From Streptomyces sp. RKAG290 (GTDB taxonomy: Bacteria > Actinomycetota > Actinomycetes > Streptomycetales > Streptomycetaceae): DNA of 64,000 bases. The notes beneath the pieces are model-generated. The model was not told the origin of the DNA and did no database searches. It saw only the letters and a list, made by a program, of their open reading frames with translations. The translations under genes were made by a program, and so were the position numbers. Positions 34,315-43,335 of the stretch are shown piece by piece. The number at the start of each line of letters is the position of its first letter. Position 1 is the first letter of the stretch. The stretch covers positions 5,517,894-5,581,893 of the forward strand of contig NZ_JAJOZC010000001.1 in NCBI RefSeq assembly GCF_023701695.1, in the 5' to 3' direction.

Positions 34315-35571
34315 ATGAACCACACGCCGCGCATCAGTCCCGTAGTGAGCTGCACTCTGCTGGTCGTGACCCTGGTCGCCGGGGTGACCGCCTGTGGGGA
34401 GTCCGACAGCCACCCGCTCTCGGCCAAGCCGTACGACGCGGCGGACGAGATCTCCTCCAACGCCTCCGACGGCGGTGAGAAGGTCGATCCGGACAAGCCC
34501 CTCGAAGTCAGCGTGGACGGCGACGACGGCCGGATCACCGACGTGACCGCCGTGGACGCCTCAGGACGCCATCTGGCGGGCGAACTCGACGCCGACGGAC
34601 ACCGCTGGCGCTCCACCGCCCCGCTGGCCGCAGGCACCCGGTACAGCGTCCGGGTCAGCATGGAGGACAGTGACGGCGCCCCAGGCGGGCGCACGCTCTC
34701 CTTCGAGACCACCGCCGCCAAGAAGTTCCTGAAGGTCGCCTTCGGCCCGCAGGCGGGCACCTACGGTGTCGGACAGCCCGTTACGGCGACACTCAGCGCC
34801 CCGGTCACCGACAAGGCGGCCCGCGCCACCGTCGAGCGCGCGCTGAAGGTGCGCTCCACGCCCGCGGTGACCGGCTCCTGGTACTGGGTCGACGACAAGA
34901 CGCTGCACTACCGCCCGCAGGAGTACTGGCCGGCGAAGGCCACCATCGAGGTGAGCAGCAACCTGGCCGGCATCAAGGTCACCAACGCGCTGTACGGGGC
35001 TCCCGCGAAGGCGTTGAAGATCACTACCGGGGACCGTCTCGAGGCCATCACCGACGCCTCGGAACACTCCATGACGGTCAAGCGCAACGGAGAAGTGATC
35101 AACACCATTCCGGTGACCACCGGCAAGCCCGGCTTCTCCACGCGCAACGGCGTCAAGGTCGTGCTGGGCAAGGAGTACTACGTACGTATGCGCGGGGAGA
35201 CCATCGGAATCGCCGAGGGTTCGAGCGACTCGTACGACCTGCCCGTCTACTACGCGACCCGGGTCACCTGGAGCGGCGAGTACGTGCACGCGGCCCCCTG
35301 GTCCACCGGATCGCAGGGGAACGCGAACGTCAGCCACGGCTGCACCGGCATGAGCACCAGCGAGGCCGAGTGGTTCTACAACACCGTGCGCGAGGGCGAC
35401 ATCGTCAAGGTCATCGGCAGCGAGGGCGAGACCATGACGCCGTTCGACAACGGCTACGGCGACTGGAACCTGTCCTGGGCCAAGTGGCAGCAGGGCAGCG
35501 CACTGCAGAACGACAACACGCCGGAGCGCGTCGACACGGTCCAGGCGGCGCGGCTGCGCCCCCAGGTCTGA
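34315..35571 (+). CDS. L,D-transpeptidase lipoprotein (Ig-like domains plus YkuD)
   Basis: Cell-wall enzyme that makes 3-3 peptidoglycan cross-links outside the membrane. The 418-residue protein has a signal with lipobox 'GVTAC' (about C27), two Ig-like domains (about 55-240), and a YkuD catalytic domain (about 250-375) with 'HAAPWS' and the 'SHGCTGMS' active site (H341, C343). A C-terminal tail follows, as in mycobacterial LdtMt2. The ATG lacks a clear ribosome site, so the transcript may be leaderless. Its place between the oxidase operons is conserved in Streptomyces as far as I recall. Confidence 0.93.
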   Translation: MNHTPRISPVVSCTLLVVTLVAGVTACGESDSHPLSAKPYDAADEISSNASDGGEKVDPDKPLEVSVDGDDGRITDVTAVDASGRHLAGELDADGHRWRSTAPLAAGTRYSVRVSMEDSDGAPGGRTLSFETTAAKKFLKVAFGPQAGTYGVGQPVTATLSAPVTDKAARATVERALKVRSTPAVTGSWYWVDDKTLHYRPQEYWPAKATIEVSSNLAGIKVTNALYGAPAKALKITTGDRLEAITDASEHSMTVKRNGEVINTIPVTTGKPGFSTRNGVKVVLGKEYYVRMRGETIGIAEGSSDSYDLPVYYATRVTWSGEYVHAAPWSTGSQGNANVSHGCTGMSTSEAEWFYNTVREGDIVKVIGSEGETMTPFDNGYGDWNLSWAKWQQGSALQNDNTPERVDTVQAARLRPQV

Positions 35572-35637
35572 CCGGCCAGGGGAGTGCGCTGCCCCTCGGA
35601 AGGATCAGCGGGAGAAGGAAGACGGGCCGGCGGCCCC

Positions 35638-36039
35638 TCAGGCCTCCACGGCGAGCCTGCTGCGCAACAGGGCGGCCAGGGCGTCCGCGAACTCGACCGG
35701 CTCCACCGGCAGGGTCACCGCGGCGTCCGCGCGGCTCCAGGTCGCCAGCCAGGCGTCCTGCGGGCGCCCGATCAGGAGCAGCACCGGCGGGCAGCGGAAG
35801 ATCTCGTCCTTGATCTGCCGGCAGACGCCCATGCCGCCCGCAGGGGCCGTCTCGCCGTCCAACACGCAGACGTCGACGCCTCCGTGGTCCAGCGCGTCCA
35901 GGACGGCGGGCAGGGTGGCGCACTCCAGGAATTCCACCGGCGGCACGTCCGCCGCAGGCCTGCGCCCAGCTGCCAGCCTCACCTGCTCACGGGTGTGTGC
36001 GTTGTCGCTGTAGACCAGGACCGTGGCGGTCGGCTGCAT
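35638..36039 (-). CDS. Receiver-like (pseudo-receiver) regulatory protein
   Basis: A stand-alone response-regulator receiver fold of 133 residues without an output domain. Beta-1 reads 'VLVYSDNAHTRE', with only one acidic residue of the usual pair. The phospho-acceptor position is present as D61 in 'VCVLDGETAPAGG'. The conserved C-terminal lysine is replaced in 'VTLPVEPVEF'. It may therefore not be phosphorylated in the normal way. The ATG at 36039 has GGAGG 6 bases upstream. It is convergent with the L,D-transpeptidase gene and divergent from ctaE, so it could sense or tune the respiratory genes, but that is only inference. Confidence 0.8.
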   Translation of the reverse strand: MQPTATVLVYSDNAHTREQVRLAAGRRPAADVPPVEFLECATLPAVLDALDHGGVDVCVLDGETAPAGGMGVCRQIKDEIFRCPPVLLLIGRPQDAWLATWSRADAAVTLPVEPVEFADALAALLRSRLAVEA

Positions 36040-36226
36040 TGTTCCTCCGTGACATCTGTGTCTTCGGGGCTTTCGGGGCATGAACCGATGCGCGGATCGT
36101 ACTCCGCCCGACAGCCTGTCAGCACCGCCCGGGACAGCGGATCCATGGGCCGTTCGGGCAGGACACACCCCTCTGACACACCGAACGGCACCCCCCGGAG
36201 TGAGGGCGGGATAAGCGACCGACATA

Positions 36227-36847
36227 ATGTCGGTCGTGGCGACAGCAACGACAGTAGAAACCGGGCACGCGCACCCGTCGGTCAATCGGCCGAACCTCAC
36301 CAGCGTCGGAACCATCATCTGGTTGAGTTCCGAGCTGATGTTCTTCGCGGCCCTCTTCGCGATGTACTTCACCCTGCGATCGGTGACCGGACCAGATCAC
36401 TGGAAGGAAATGGCGTCGGCCCTGAACTTCCCGTTCTCGGCGACGAACACCACGATCCTGGTGCTCTCCTCACTCACCTGCCAGCTCGGCGTCTTCGCCG
36501 CGGAGCGTGGCGATGTGAAGAAGCTCCGTACCTGGTTCGTGATCACTTTCGTGATGGGTGCGATCTTCATCGGAGGCCAGGTCTTCGAGTACACCGAGCT
36601 GGTGAAGAAGGACGGCCTCTCGCTGTCCTCGGACCCGTACGGCTCGGTGTTCTACCTGACCACCGGCTTCCACGGCATGCATGTGACAGGCGGCCTGATC
36701 GCCTTCCTGCTCGTCCTGGGCAGAACGTACGCAGCCAAGAGGTTCACCCATGAGCAGGCGACCGCTGCCATCGTCGTGTCCTATTACTGGCACTTCGTCG
36801 ATGTCGTGTGGATCGGCCTCTTTGCCACGATCTACATGATCAAGTAG
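36227..36847 (+). CDS. ctaE: Cytochrome c oxidase subunit III
   Basis: Membrane subunit that stabilises the oxidase core. The 206 residues have five helices, with 'SSELMFFAALFAMYFTLR' in the first and 'GFHGMHVTGG' and 'YYWHFVDVVWIGLF' in later ones, typical of the short bacterial form. The ATG at 36227 is used; a GTG three codons later is also possible, and the ribosome site is weak for both. It heads the ctaE-qcrC-qcrA-qcrB run, 61 bp before qcrC. This arrangement, with oxidase subunit III joined to the bc1 genes, is characteristic of actinobacteria. Confidence 0.96.
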   Translation: MSVVATATTVETGHAHPSVNRPNLTSVGTIIWLSSELMFFAALFAMYFTLRSVTGPDHWKEMASALNFPFSATNTTILVLSSLTCQLGVFAAERGDVKKLRTWFVITFVMGAIFIGGQVFEYTELVKKDGLSLSSDPYGSVFYLTTGFHGMHVTGGLIAFLLVLGRTYAAKRFTHEQATAAIVVSYYWHFVDVVWIGLFATIYMIK

Positions 36848-36908
36848 CCGGGCCCGAGCCCGAACCACATCCGCATCGAAGCAGAAGATCCTGACACCGG
36901 GGTAATCC

Positions 36909-37718
36909 GTGAAAAAGCTCTCCGCACGACGACGCCATCCGTTGGCGGCGGTCGTCGTACTACTCCTCGCGCTGGCGGCCACCGGGGGGCTGTACGCCGC
37001 GTTTGCGCCCGCGAGTAAGGCGCAGGCCGACGACACCGCCCAGTCCCTCGCCATCGACGAGGGCAAGAAGCTGTTCTCCGTCGGTTGCGCCAGCTGCCAC
37101 GGAACCGGCGGTAAGGGAACCACAGACGGCCCCTCGCTCGTCGGCGTGGGTTCCGCCGCCGTGGACTTCCAGGTCGGTACGGGCCGTATGCCGGCGCAGC
37201 AGCCGGGTGCCCAGGTACCGAAGAAGAAGGTCATCTACAACCAGGCCGAGATCGACCAGCTCGCGGCATACGTCGCGTCGCTCGGCGCCGGCCCGATCGT
37301 CCCGACCAAGAGCCAGGTCAGCCCCGATGGTGCTGACGTGGCCAAGGGCGGCGACCTGTTCCGTACCAACTGCGCCCAGTGCCACAACTTCACCGGTGAG
37401 GGTGGTGCCCTGACGAAGGGCAAGTTCGCCCCCAGCCTTGAGGATGTGGACCCGAAGCACATGTACGAGGCCATGCAGACCGGCCCGCAGAGCATGCCGT
37501 CCTTCCCCGACACGACGATGCCCGAGCAGCAGAAGAAGGACATCATCGCGTACGTCCAGACCGTGAACAGCTCCAAGGCTGAGAGCCCCGGCGGCCTCAA
37601 GCTGGGCGGTCTCGGTCCGGTCAGCGAGGGTCTGTTCGGCTGGATCTTCGGACTCGGCGCACTGATCGCAGTTGCCGTCTGGGTCGCGGCCCACACCGCT
37701 AAGGCCAAGAAGTCATGA
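36909..37718 (+). CDS. qcrC: Di-haem cytochrome c1 subunit of the bc1 complex
   Basis: Carries electrons from the Rieske centre to CuA within the bc1-aa3 supercomplex, replacing soluble cytochrome c. The 269-residue protein has an N-terminal membrane or signal segment (about 12-32), two cytochrome c domains with CxxCH sites (C60-C63-H64 'CASCHG' and C155-C158-H159 'CAQCHN'), and a C-terminal membrane helix (about 238-262). The GTG start at 36909 is followed through to a stop that overlaps qcrA by ATGA. The double-haem layout is the actinobacterial hallmark. Confidence 0.97.
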   Translation: MKKLSARRRHPLAAVVVLLLALAATGGLYAAFAPASKAQADDTAQSLAIDEGKKLFSVGCASCHGTGGKGTTDGPSLVGVGSAAVDFQVGTGRMPAQQPGAQVPKKKVIYNQAEIDQLAAYVASLGAGPIVPTKSQVSPDGADVAKGGDLFRTNCAQCHNFTGEGGALTKGKFAPSLEDVDPKHMYEAMQTGPQSMPSFPDTTMPEQQKKDIIAYVQTVNSSKAESPGGLKLGGLGPVSEGLFGWIFGLGALIAVAVWVAAHTAKAKKS

Positions 37719-38767
37719 GTAGCCAAGAGATTCCAGAAGAGAACCTGCCTGCAGAGCAGGACCCCGCGCACGGCGCGGTAGAGGGTGCGGGCGATCCGTT
37801 CGCCGACCCGGGGCTGCCGGCCCACCAGCCGCGCATCCAGGACATCGACGAACGGGCCGCGGACCGGTCCGAGCGCGCGGTCGCGTTCATGTTCACGCTG
37901 TCCATGCTGGCGACGGTCGGCTTCATCGCCTCCTACGTCATCTTCCCGGTCGACAAGATCGTCTACATCTTCCCGTTCGGCAACGTGAGCGCGCTCAACT
38001 TCTCCCTGGGGCTGACCCTGGGCGTGGCGCTCTTCGCGATCGGCGCGGGAGCCGTCCACTGGGCGCGCACCCTGATGTCCGACGTGGAGGTCGCCGACGA
38101 GCGGCACGCGATCTCGGCCGAGCCCGAGGTCAAGGCGAAGGTTCTCGCCGACTTCGCGGCCGGTGCCCAGGAGTCCGCGTTCGGCCGGCGCAAGCTGATC
38201 CGTAACACCATGTTCGGCGCGCTGGCCCTGGTGCCGCTCGCCGGTGTGGTGCTGCTGCGCGACCTCGGTCCGCTGCCGGAGAAGAAGCTCCGCTCGACCA
38301 TGTGGGCCAAGGGCAAGCAGCTCGTCAACATGAACACCATGGAGCCGCTCCGCCCCGAGGACGTCGTCGTCGGTTCGCTCACCTTCGCCATGCCCGAGGG
38401 CCTGGAGGAGGACGCGGAGGACTTCCAGAAGCAGATCGCCAAGGCCGCGCTCATGATCGTCCGCATCGAGCCGGACAACATCAAGGACAAGCGCGAGCGC
38501 GAGTGGGCCCACGAGGGCATCGTGGCCTACTCGAAGATCTGCACCCACGTCGGCTGCCCGATCAGCCTGTACGAGCAGCAGACGCACCACGTCCTCTGCC
38601 CGTGCCACCAGTCCACCTTCGACCTCTCCGACGGCGCCCGCGTCATCTTCGGTCCGGCCGGTCACGCCCTCCCGCAGCTGCGGATCAGCGTGAACAGCGA
38701 GGGCAACCTCGAGGCGCTCGGTGACTTCGAAGAGCCCGTCGGTCCTGCATTCTGGGAGCGCGGATGA
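37715..38767 (+). CDS. qcrA: Rieske iron-sulfur subunit of the bc1 complex
   Basis: [2Fe-2S] subunit that oxidises quinol at the outer face of the membrane. The 350 residues include an extended cytosolic N-terminus, three membrane helices (about 55-170; actinobacterial type), and a C-terminal Rieske domain with 'CTHVGC' (C276, H278, C281) and 'CPCH' (C295, C297, H298), so cluster ligands and the disulfide are complete. It is coupled by four-base overlaps to both qcrC upstream and qcrB downstream. Confidence 0.97.
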   Translation: MSSQEIPEENLPAEQDPAHGAVEGAGDPFADPGLPAHQPRIQDIDERAADRSERAVAFMFTLSMLATVGFIASYVIFPVDKIVYIFPFGNVSALNFSLGLTLGVALFAIGAGAVHWARTLMSDVEVADERHAISAEPEVKAKVLADFAAGAQESAFGRRKLIRNTMFGALALVPLAGVVLLRDLGPLPEKKLRSTMWAKGKQLVNMNTMEPLRPEDVVVGSLTFAMPEGLEEDAEDFQKQIAKAALMIVRIEPDNIKDKREREWAHEGIVAYSKICTHVGCPISLYEQQTHHVLCPCHQSTFDLSDGARVIFGPAGHALPQLRISVNSEGNLEALGDFEEPVGPAFWERG

Positions 38768-40389
38768 GTACTTCGACCGACACGAAGCGCAAGGCGCCCG
38801 CCGGTGAGCGGGTGGCCGACTGGGCGGACGGCCGGCTCGGGATCTACTCCCTGGCCAAGTCCAACATGCGCAAGATCTTCCCGGACCACTGGTCCTTCAT
38901 GCTCGGTGAGATCTGCCTCTACAGCTTCATCATCATCATCCTCACGGGTGTGTATCTGACGCTGTTCTTCCACCCGAGCATGAACGAGGTCGTCTACCAC
39001 GGCCAGTACGAGCCCATGCAGGGCATCCGGATGTCCGAGGCCTACGCCTCGACGCTGGACATCAGCTTCGACGTCCGCGGTGGCCTGCTGGTCCGGCAGA
39101 TCCACCACTGGGCCGCGCTGATCTTCCTGGCCGGCATGTTCGTGCACATGATGCGCGTGTTCTTCACGGGTGCGTTCCGCAAGCCCCGTGAGATCAACTG
39201 GATGTTCGGCTTCCTGCTGTTCGTCCTCGGCATGTTCACCGGGTTCACCGGTTACTCGCTGCCGGACGACCTGCTGTCGGGCACCGGTGTCCGCTTCATG
39301 GAGGGCGCGATCCTGTCCGTGCCGATCGTCGGCACGTACCTGTCGATGTTCCTGTTCGGCGGAGAGTTCCCGGGCGGCGACTTCGTCGCGCGGTTCTACT
39401 CGATCCACATCCTGCTGCTGCCGGGCATCATGCTCGGCCTGCTGGTGGCGCACCTCATCCTGGTCTTCTACCACAAGCACACGCAGTTCGCGGGTCCCGG
39501 CCGGACCAACAAGAACGTCGTGGGCATGCCCCTGCTGCCGGTGTACATGGCGAAGGCCGGAGGGTTCTTCTTCCTGGTCTTCGGCGTCATCGCCGCCATC
39601 GCGGGCATCGCCTCGATCAACCCGATCTGGGCCATCGGCCCGTACCGGCCGGACCAGGTCTCCACCGGCGCCCAGCCCGACTGGTACATGGGCTTCTCCG
39701 AAGGCCTGATCCGTGTCATGCCGGGCTGGGAGATCAACCTCTGGGGTCACACGCTCGTCCTGGGCGTGTTCATCCCGCTGGTCATCTTCCCGCTGGTGCT
39801 GGTCGCGATCGCCGTCTACCCGTTCATCGAGTCCTGGGTGACCGGCGACAAGCGCGAGCACCACATCCTTGACCGGCCGCGCAACGCACCGACGCGCACG
39901 GCCTTCGGTGTCGCCTGGATCACGGAGTACTTCGTGCTCCTGGTCGGTGGCGGGAACGACCTGTGGGCGACCCACTTCCACCTGTCGCTCAACTCCATCA
40001 CCTGGTTCGTGCGGATCGCGTTCTTCGTCGCACCGGTCCTCGCCTTCATCGCCACCAAGCGGATCTGCCTCGGCCTTCAGCGCCGGGACCGGGAGAAGGT
40101 GCTGCACGGGCGCGAGTCCGGGCTCATCAAGCGCCTGCCGCACGGTGAGTTCGTCGAGGTCCACGAGCCGCTGGCACCCGCCCAGCTGCACACGCTCACC
40201 GCGCACGAGCAGTACAAGCCGATCGATCTCGGCCCGACGGTCGACGAGAACGGTGTCGAGCGCAAGGTGTCCGCGGTGCAGAAGGTGCGTGCCAAGCTCA
40301 GCAAGGGCTACTACGGCGAGAACAACCAGATCGCCAAGCCCTCCGCCGAGGAGTACAAGGAGATCACCAGCGGCCACGGCCACCACTGA
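38764..40389 (+). CDS. qcrB: Cytochrome b subunit of the bc1 complex
   Basis: Membrane subunit with two b haems and both quinone sites. The 541 residues contain eight core helices, with haem-ligand histidines in 'QIHHWAALIF...FVHMMRVF' and in the 'FYSIHILLLPG' helix. A long cytosolic C-terminal extension of roughly 120 residues is typical of actinobacteria. The ATG overlaps the qcrA stop (ATGA). The operon ends at a clear terminator (40413-40445). Confidence 0.97.
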   Translation: MSTSTDTKRKAPAGERVADWADGRLGIYSLAKSNMRKIFPDHWSFMLGEICLYSFIIIILTGVYLTLFFHPSMNEVVYHGQYEPMQGIRMSEAYASTLDISFDVRGGLLVRQIHHWAALIFLAGMFVHMMRVFFTGAFRKPREINWMFGFLLFVLGMFTGFTGYSLPDDLLSGTGVRFMEGAILSVPIVGTYLSMFLFGGEFPGGDFVARFYSIHILLLPGIMLGLLVAHLILVFYHKHTQFAGPGRTNKNVVGMPLLPVYMAKAGGFFFLVFGVIAAIAGIASINPIWAIGPYRPDQVSTGAQPDWYMGFSEGLIRVMPGWEINLWGHTLVLGVFIPLVIFPLVLVAIAVYPFIESWVTGDKREHHILDRPRNAPTRTAFGVAWITEYFVLLVGGGNDLWATHFHLSLNSITWFVRIAFFVAPVLAFIATKRICLGLQRRDREKVLHGRESGLIKRLPHGEFVEVHEPLAPAQLHTLTAHEQYKPIDLGPTVDENGVERKVSAVQKVRAKLSKGYYGENNQIAKPSAEEYKEITSGHGHH

Positions 40390-40412
40390 TCGCCTGAACT
40401 GATCGCCACAGC

Positions 40413-40445
40413 AGGAGCCCCGTCCATCGAATGGACGGGGCTCCT
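40413..40445 (+). terminator. Terminator of the ctaE-qcrCAB operon
   Basis: A 15-bp perfect stem (40413-40427 with 40431-40445) with a CGA loop, 23 bp after the qcrB stop. Confidence 0.9.
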
Positions 40446-40511
40446 CGCTGTCCCCCGGGGCTCGATAGGGTGGCCACATCCCTTTATCGGCTGTGGACCC
40501 AGGAGCGGACC

Positions 40512-41576
40512 ATGAACGTTGTGACCCCGGCAGGCGGCGACAGCGTGGCGGCTCGTTCCTGGCCGGGCGTGCTGACCCCGCTGCTGCGCGGCGAGGACCT
40601 CGGCGCCGACGACACCGCGTGGGCGATGGACCGGATCATGAGCGGTGAGGCCACCGACGTGCAGATCGCCGGCTTCGCGGTGGCCCTGCGCGCCAAGGGC
40701 GAGACCGTCACGGAGGTCACCGGCCTGGTCCGCGCGATGTACGAGCACGCCACCACCATCCACGTGCCCGGCCGCACGGTCGACATCGTCGGCACCGGCG
40801 GCGACATGGCGAAGACGGTCAACATCTCCACCATGTCCGCGATCGTCGTGGCGGGCACCGGAGCCAAGGTCGTCAAGCACGGCAACCGCGCCTCGTCCTC
40901 GGCCAGCGGTTCCTCCGACGTGCTGGGCAAGCTCGGCGTCAATCTGGACCTGCCCCCGCAGCGCGTCGTTGAGGTGGCCGAGGAGGCGGGCATCACCTTC
41001 TGCTTCGCCGTGAAGTTCCACCCCGCCCTGCGGTACGCCGCGAAGGCGCGGGCGGAGCTCGGTGCCCCGACCACCTTCAACATCCTCGGCCCGCTCACCA
41101 ACCCGGCCAAGGTGCGCTCCCAGGCGGTCGGGGTGGCCGACCTGCGGATGGCGCCCATCGTCGCGGGCGTCCTCGCCGAGCGGGGCAACTCCGCGCTGGT
41201 CTTCCGCGGCGACGACGGTCTGGACGAGCTGACCACCACCGCGACCTCCCGGGTCTGGGTGGCCCGCAACGGCGTCGTGCGCGAGGAGTCCTTCGACCCG
41301 CGCGACGTCGGCCTGGAACTGGTGCCGGTGGAGGCGCTGAGCGGCGCCGACGCCTCGTACAACGCGGATGTGGCCCGCCGGCTGCTGGCCGGCGAGCTGG
41401 GCCCCGTACGGGATGCCGTGCTGCTCAACACGGCGGCGGCGCTGGTCGCGCTGGACCCGGGGGAGGGCACGCTCACCGAGCAGCTCGCCGCCGGGATCGT
41501 GAAGGCCGCCGAGTCGATCGACTCGGGGGCGGCCGGGCGGGCGCTGGAGAGATGGGTCATGGCCAGCAACGCCTGA
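40512..41576 (+). CDS. trpD: Anthranilate phosphoribosyltransferase
   Basis: Cytosolic tryptophan-pathway enzyme joining anthranilate to PRPP. The 354-residue protein has the helical N-terminal domain (about 15-80) and the PRPP-binding loop 'DIVGTGGDMAKTVNIST', followed by 'KHGNRASSSASGSSDVL' and 'PTTFNILGPLTNPA', all intact. The ATG at 40512 has AGGAGC upstream. It is transcribed alone between the qcr terminator and its own hairpin, away from other trp genes. The same neighbour relation to qcrB/ctaE is seen in mycobacteria (Rv2192c). Confidence 0.96.
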   Translation: MNVVTPAGGDSVAARSWPGVLTPLLRGEDLGADDTAWAMDRIMSGEATDVQIAGFAVALRAKGETVTEVTGLVRAMYEHATTIHVPGRTVDIVGTGGDMAKTVNISTMSAIVVAGTGAKVVKHGNRASSSASGSSDVLGKLGVNLDLPPQRVVEVAEEAGITFCFAVKFHPALRYAAKARAELGAPTTFNILGPLTNPAKVRSQAVGVADLRMAPIVAGVLAERGNSALVFRGDDGLDELTTTATSRVWVARNGVVREESFDPRDVGLELVPVEALSGADASYNADVARRLLAGELGPVRDAVLLNTAAALVALDPGEGTLTEQLAAGIVKAAESIDSGAAGRALERWVMASNA

Positions 41577-41595
41577 GGGCACCGAACGCAGGCAG

Positions 41596-41622
41596 GGCGC
41601 AGTCCAGATCTTGGACTGCGCC
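41596..41622 (+). terminator. Terminator of trpD
   Basis: An 11-bp stem (41596-41606 with 41612-41622) with a GATCT loop and a TT tail, 20 bp past the trpD stop. Confidence 0.8.
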
Positions 41623-41658
41623 TTGCGCGTTCCGGCACGTATGGCAAGATGCTGCGCA

Positions 41659-41776
41659 GGTCATGAGTGACAGCGACTACGGCCCCGGCCCGCTGTCCGG
41701 CAACCCTCCGTCCGTGGCGGGGTGCCCCGGGTGAAGACCAGGCCGTAGGCAGCGAGGTCTGCGGCAAGCGCGGACC
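41659..41776 (+). promoter_or_regulatory. SAM-IV riboswitch
   Basis: The sequence carries the conserved blocks of the actinobacterial SAM-IV class in order: GGTCATGAGTG (41659), TCCGGCAACCCTCC (about 41696), GCGGGGTGCCCCGGGTGA (about 41719), GACCAGG, and the closing GCGGCAAGCGCGGACC (41761-41776). These match the SAM-I/SAM-IV core and the extra SAM-IV pseudoknot region as I remember them from mycobacterial examples. It lies 172 bp before the class V PLP enzyme on the same strand, implying control by S-adenosylmethionine. Weak hairpin 41849-41864 may be part of the expression platform. Confidence 0.88.
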
Positions 41777-41791
41777 CCTCGACGTCGTGAG

Positions 41792-41833
41792 ATGTCCACC
41801 CGTGGGGTCCTGGTCCTCAGGGAGCCTCTGTGA
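41792..41833 (+). other. Possible 13-codon leader peptide frame
   Basis: An ATG-initiated frame encoding 'MSTRGVLVLREPL' followed by TGA lies between the riboswitch core and the PLP enzyme. It has no strong ribosome site, so it may be chance or part of the expression platform. Confidence 0.25.
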
Positions 41834-41947
41834 GCAAGCGAATGCGATAGGGCTTTTCGGCCCTTCTCCGCACACCCTTTTCTTCCTTCCGTGCTGCCGC
41901 GTATCCGCAGGCACGCGGAATTCGCCTGCCTGTTACGGGAGTTCGTC

Positions 41948-43324
41948 ATGTCTGTCTTCGCCGCTGCCACCGACCAGTCCATTTGTGCCCCGCTGCCCGT
42001 CCTGGGCGAGGATGTGACGGTTCCGCTGGTGACCGGCGGTGAGGTCACGTACGCCGCGCTGGACTACGCGGCCAGCGCCCCCGCCCTGCAGCGGGTGTGG
42101 GACGACGTGGCCGCGTACGCCCCGTACTACGGCAGCGTCCACCGCGGAGCCGGTTACCTCTCGCAGCTGTCCACGGACCTCTTCGAGAGCAGCCGCGTCA
42201 CCGTCGCGGAGTTCCTCGGATGCCGGGCCGACGACCAGGTGATCTTCACCCGCTCGACCACGGACTCGCTCAACCTGCTGGCCGCCGCGCTGCCCGCCGA
42301 CTGTCAGGTCTTCGTCTTCGAGACCGAGCACCACGCGTCGCTGCTGCCCTGGCGCGACGCCCGGGTGACCTACCTCAACGCCCCGCGCACCCCCGCCCAG
42401 GCCGTGGCGACGCTGGAGCGGGCACTCGCCGAGCGGGACCCCTACGGCCCCGCGCTCGTCTGCGTCACCGGCGCCTCCAACGTCACCGGCGAGCTGTGGC
42501 CGGTCAAGGAGCTCGCCGCCGCCGCGCACGCCCACGGGGCGCGGATCGTGCTGGACGCCGCGCAGCTGGCCCCGCACCACCCCGTCGACATCGCCGAGCT
42601 GGACGTCGACTGGGTCGCCTTCTCCGGACACAAGCTGTACGCGCCGTTCGGCTCGGGCGTCCTCGCGGGCCGCTCCGACTGGCTGCGCGACGCCGAGCCC
42701 TACCTGGCCGGCGGCGGAGCCTCCCGCAAGGTCGCCCGGCGCACCGACGGCGGGGTGGACGTCGAGTGGCACACCACCGCCGCCCGCCACGAGGCCGGCT
42801 CGCCCAACGTCATCGGCGTCTACTCCATCGCCTCCGCCTGCAAGGCGCTCACCGAGGCGGGGTTCGACAACCTGGTCGCCCGTGAGCAGCAGCTGGTCTC
42901 CGAGGTCCGCGCCGGACTCGCCGGGGTGCCCGAGGTCAAGGTGCTCTCGCTGTTCGGCGACGACGCCCCGCGGGTCGGCGTCATCTCCTTCGTGGTGGAG
43001 GGCTGGAACAGCTCGCACTTCGCCGCGGCGCTCTCCGCGGAGTACGGCATCGGGGTGCGCGACGGACTGTTCTGCGCCCACCCGCTGGTGCGCACGCTGC
43101 TCGGCAGCGACCCGCAGGAGGTCGGCGAGTGCGGCGCGCCGGAGGCCGAGCCGGGCGAGCGCTCCCTGAACGCCATCCGGGTCAGCTTCGGCGCCGGCAC
43201 TCCGGACGAGCACATCGAGCGCTTCGTGCGGGCCGTGCGGGAACTGGTGAGCGAGGGCGCCCAGTGGAAGTACCGCACCGAGGACGGCCGTTGCGTCCCG
43301 GACCGGGGCACCGCCCAGGTCTGA
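41948..43324 (+). CDS. Class V aminotransferase-fold PLP enzyme, SAM-riboswitch controlled
   Basis: PLP-dependent enzyme of the cysteine desulfurase/EgtE-like group. The 458-residue protein has 'LDYAASAPAL' at the N-terminus, 'TEHHASLLPW' (cofactor-stacking His), the PLP lysine in 'FSGHKLYAPFG' and a cysteine-bearing stretch 'RDGLFCAHPL' where desulfurases have their active-site loop. The ATG at 41948 follows GGGAG. A SAM-IV riboswitch upstream argues that its role is in sulfur amino acid or SAM-linked metabolism. The reaction (desulfurase, C-S lyase or aminotransferase) cannot be fixed from sequence. A 44-bp palindromic terminator follows. Confidence 0.88.
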   Translation: MSVFAAATDQSICAPLPVLGEDVTVPLVTGGEVTYAALDYAASAPALQRVWDDVAAYAPYYGSVHRGAGYLSQLSTDLFESSRVTVAEFLGCRADDQVIFTRSTTDSLNLLAAALPADCQVFVFETEHHASLLPWRDARVTYLNAPRTPAQAVATLERALAERDPYGPALVCVTGASNVTGELWPVKELAAAAHAHGARIVLDAAQLAPHHPVDIAELDVDWVAFSGHKLYAPFGSGVLAGRSDWLRDAEPYLAGGGASRKVARRTDGGVDVEWHTTAARHEAGSPNVIGVYSIASACKALTEAGFDNLVAREQQLVSEVRAGLAGVPEVKVLSLFGDDAPRVGVISFVVEGWNSSHFAAALSAEYGIGVRDGLFCAHPLVRTLLGSDPQEVGECGAPEAEPGERSLNAIRVSFGAGTPDEHIERFVRAVRELVSEGAQWKYRTEDGRCVPDRGTAQV

Positions 43325-43335
43325 GCAGCCGCAGA

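Larger units (their letters stand above)
41577..41947. other. Gene-free leader region between trpD and the PLP enzyme
   Basis: These 371 bp contain the trpD terminator, a SAM-IV riboswitch, a possible 13-codon leader frame and a small hairpin before the coding sequence. Each is listed separately where supportable. Confidence 0.8.
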
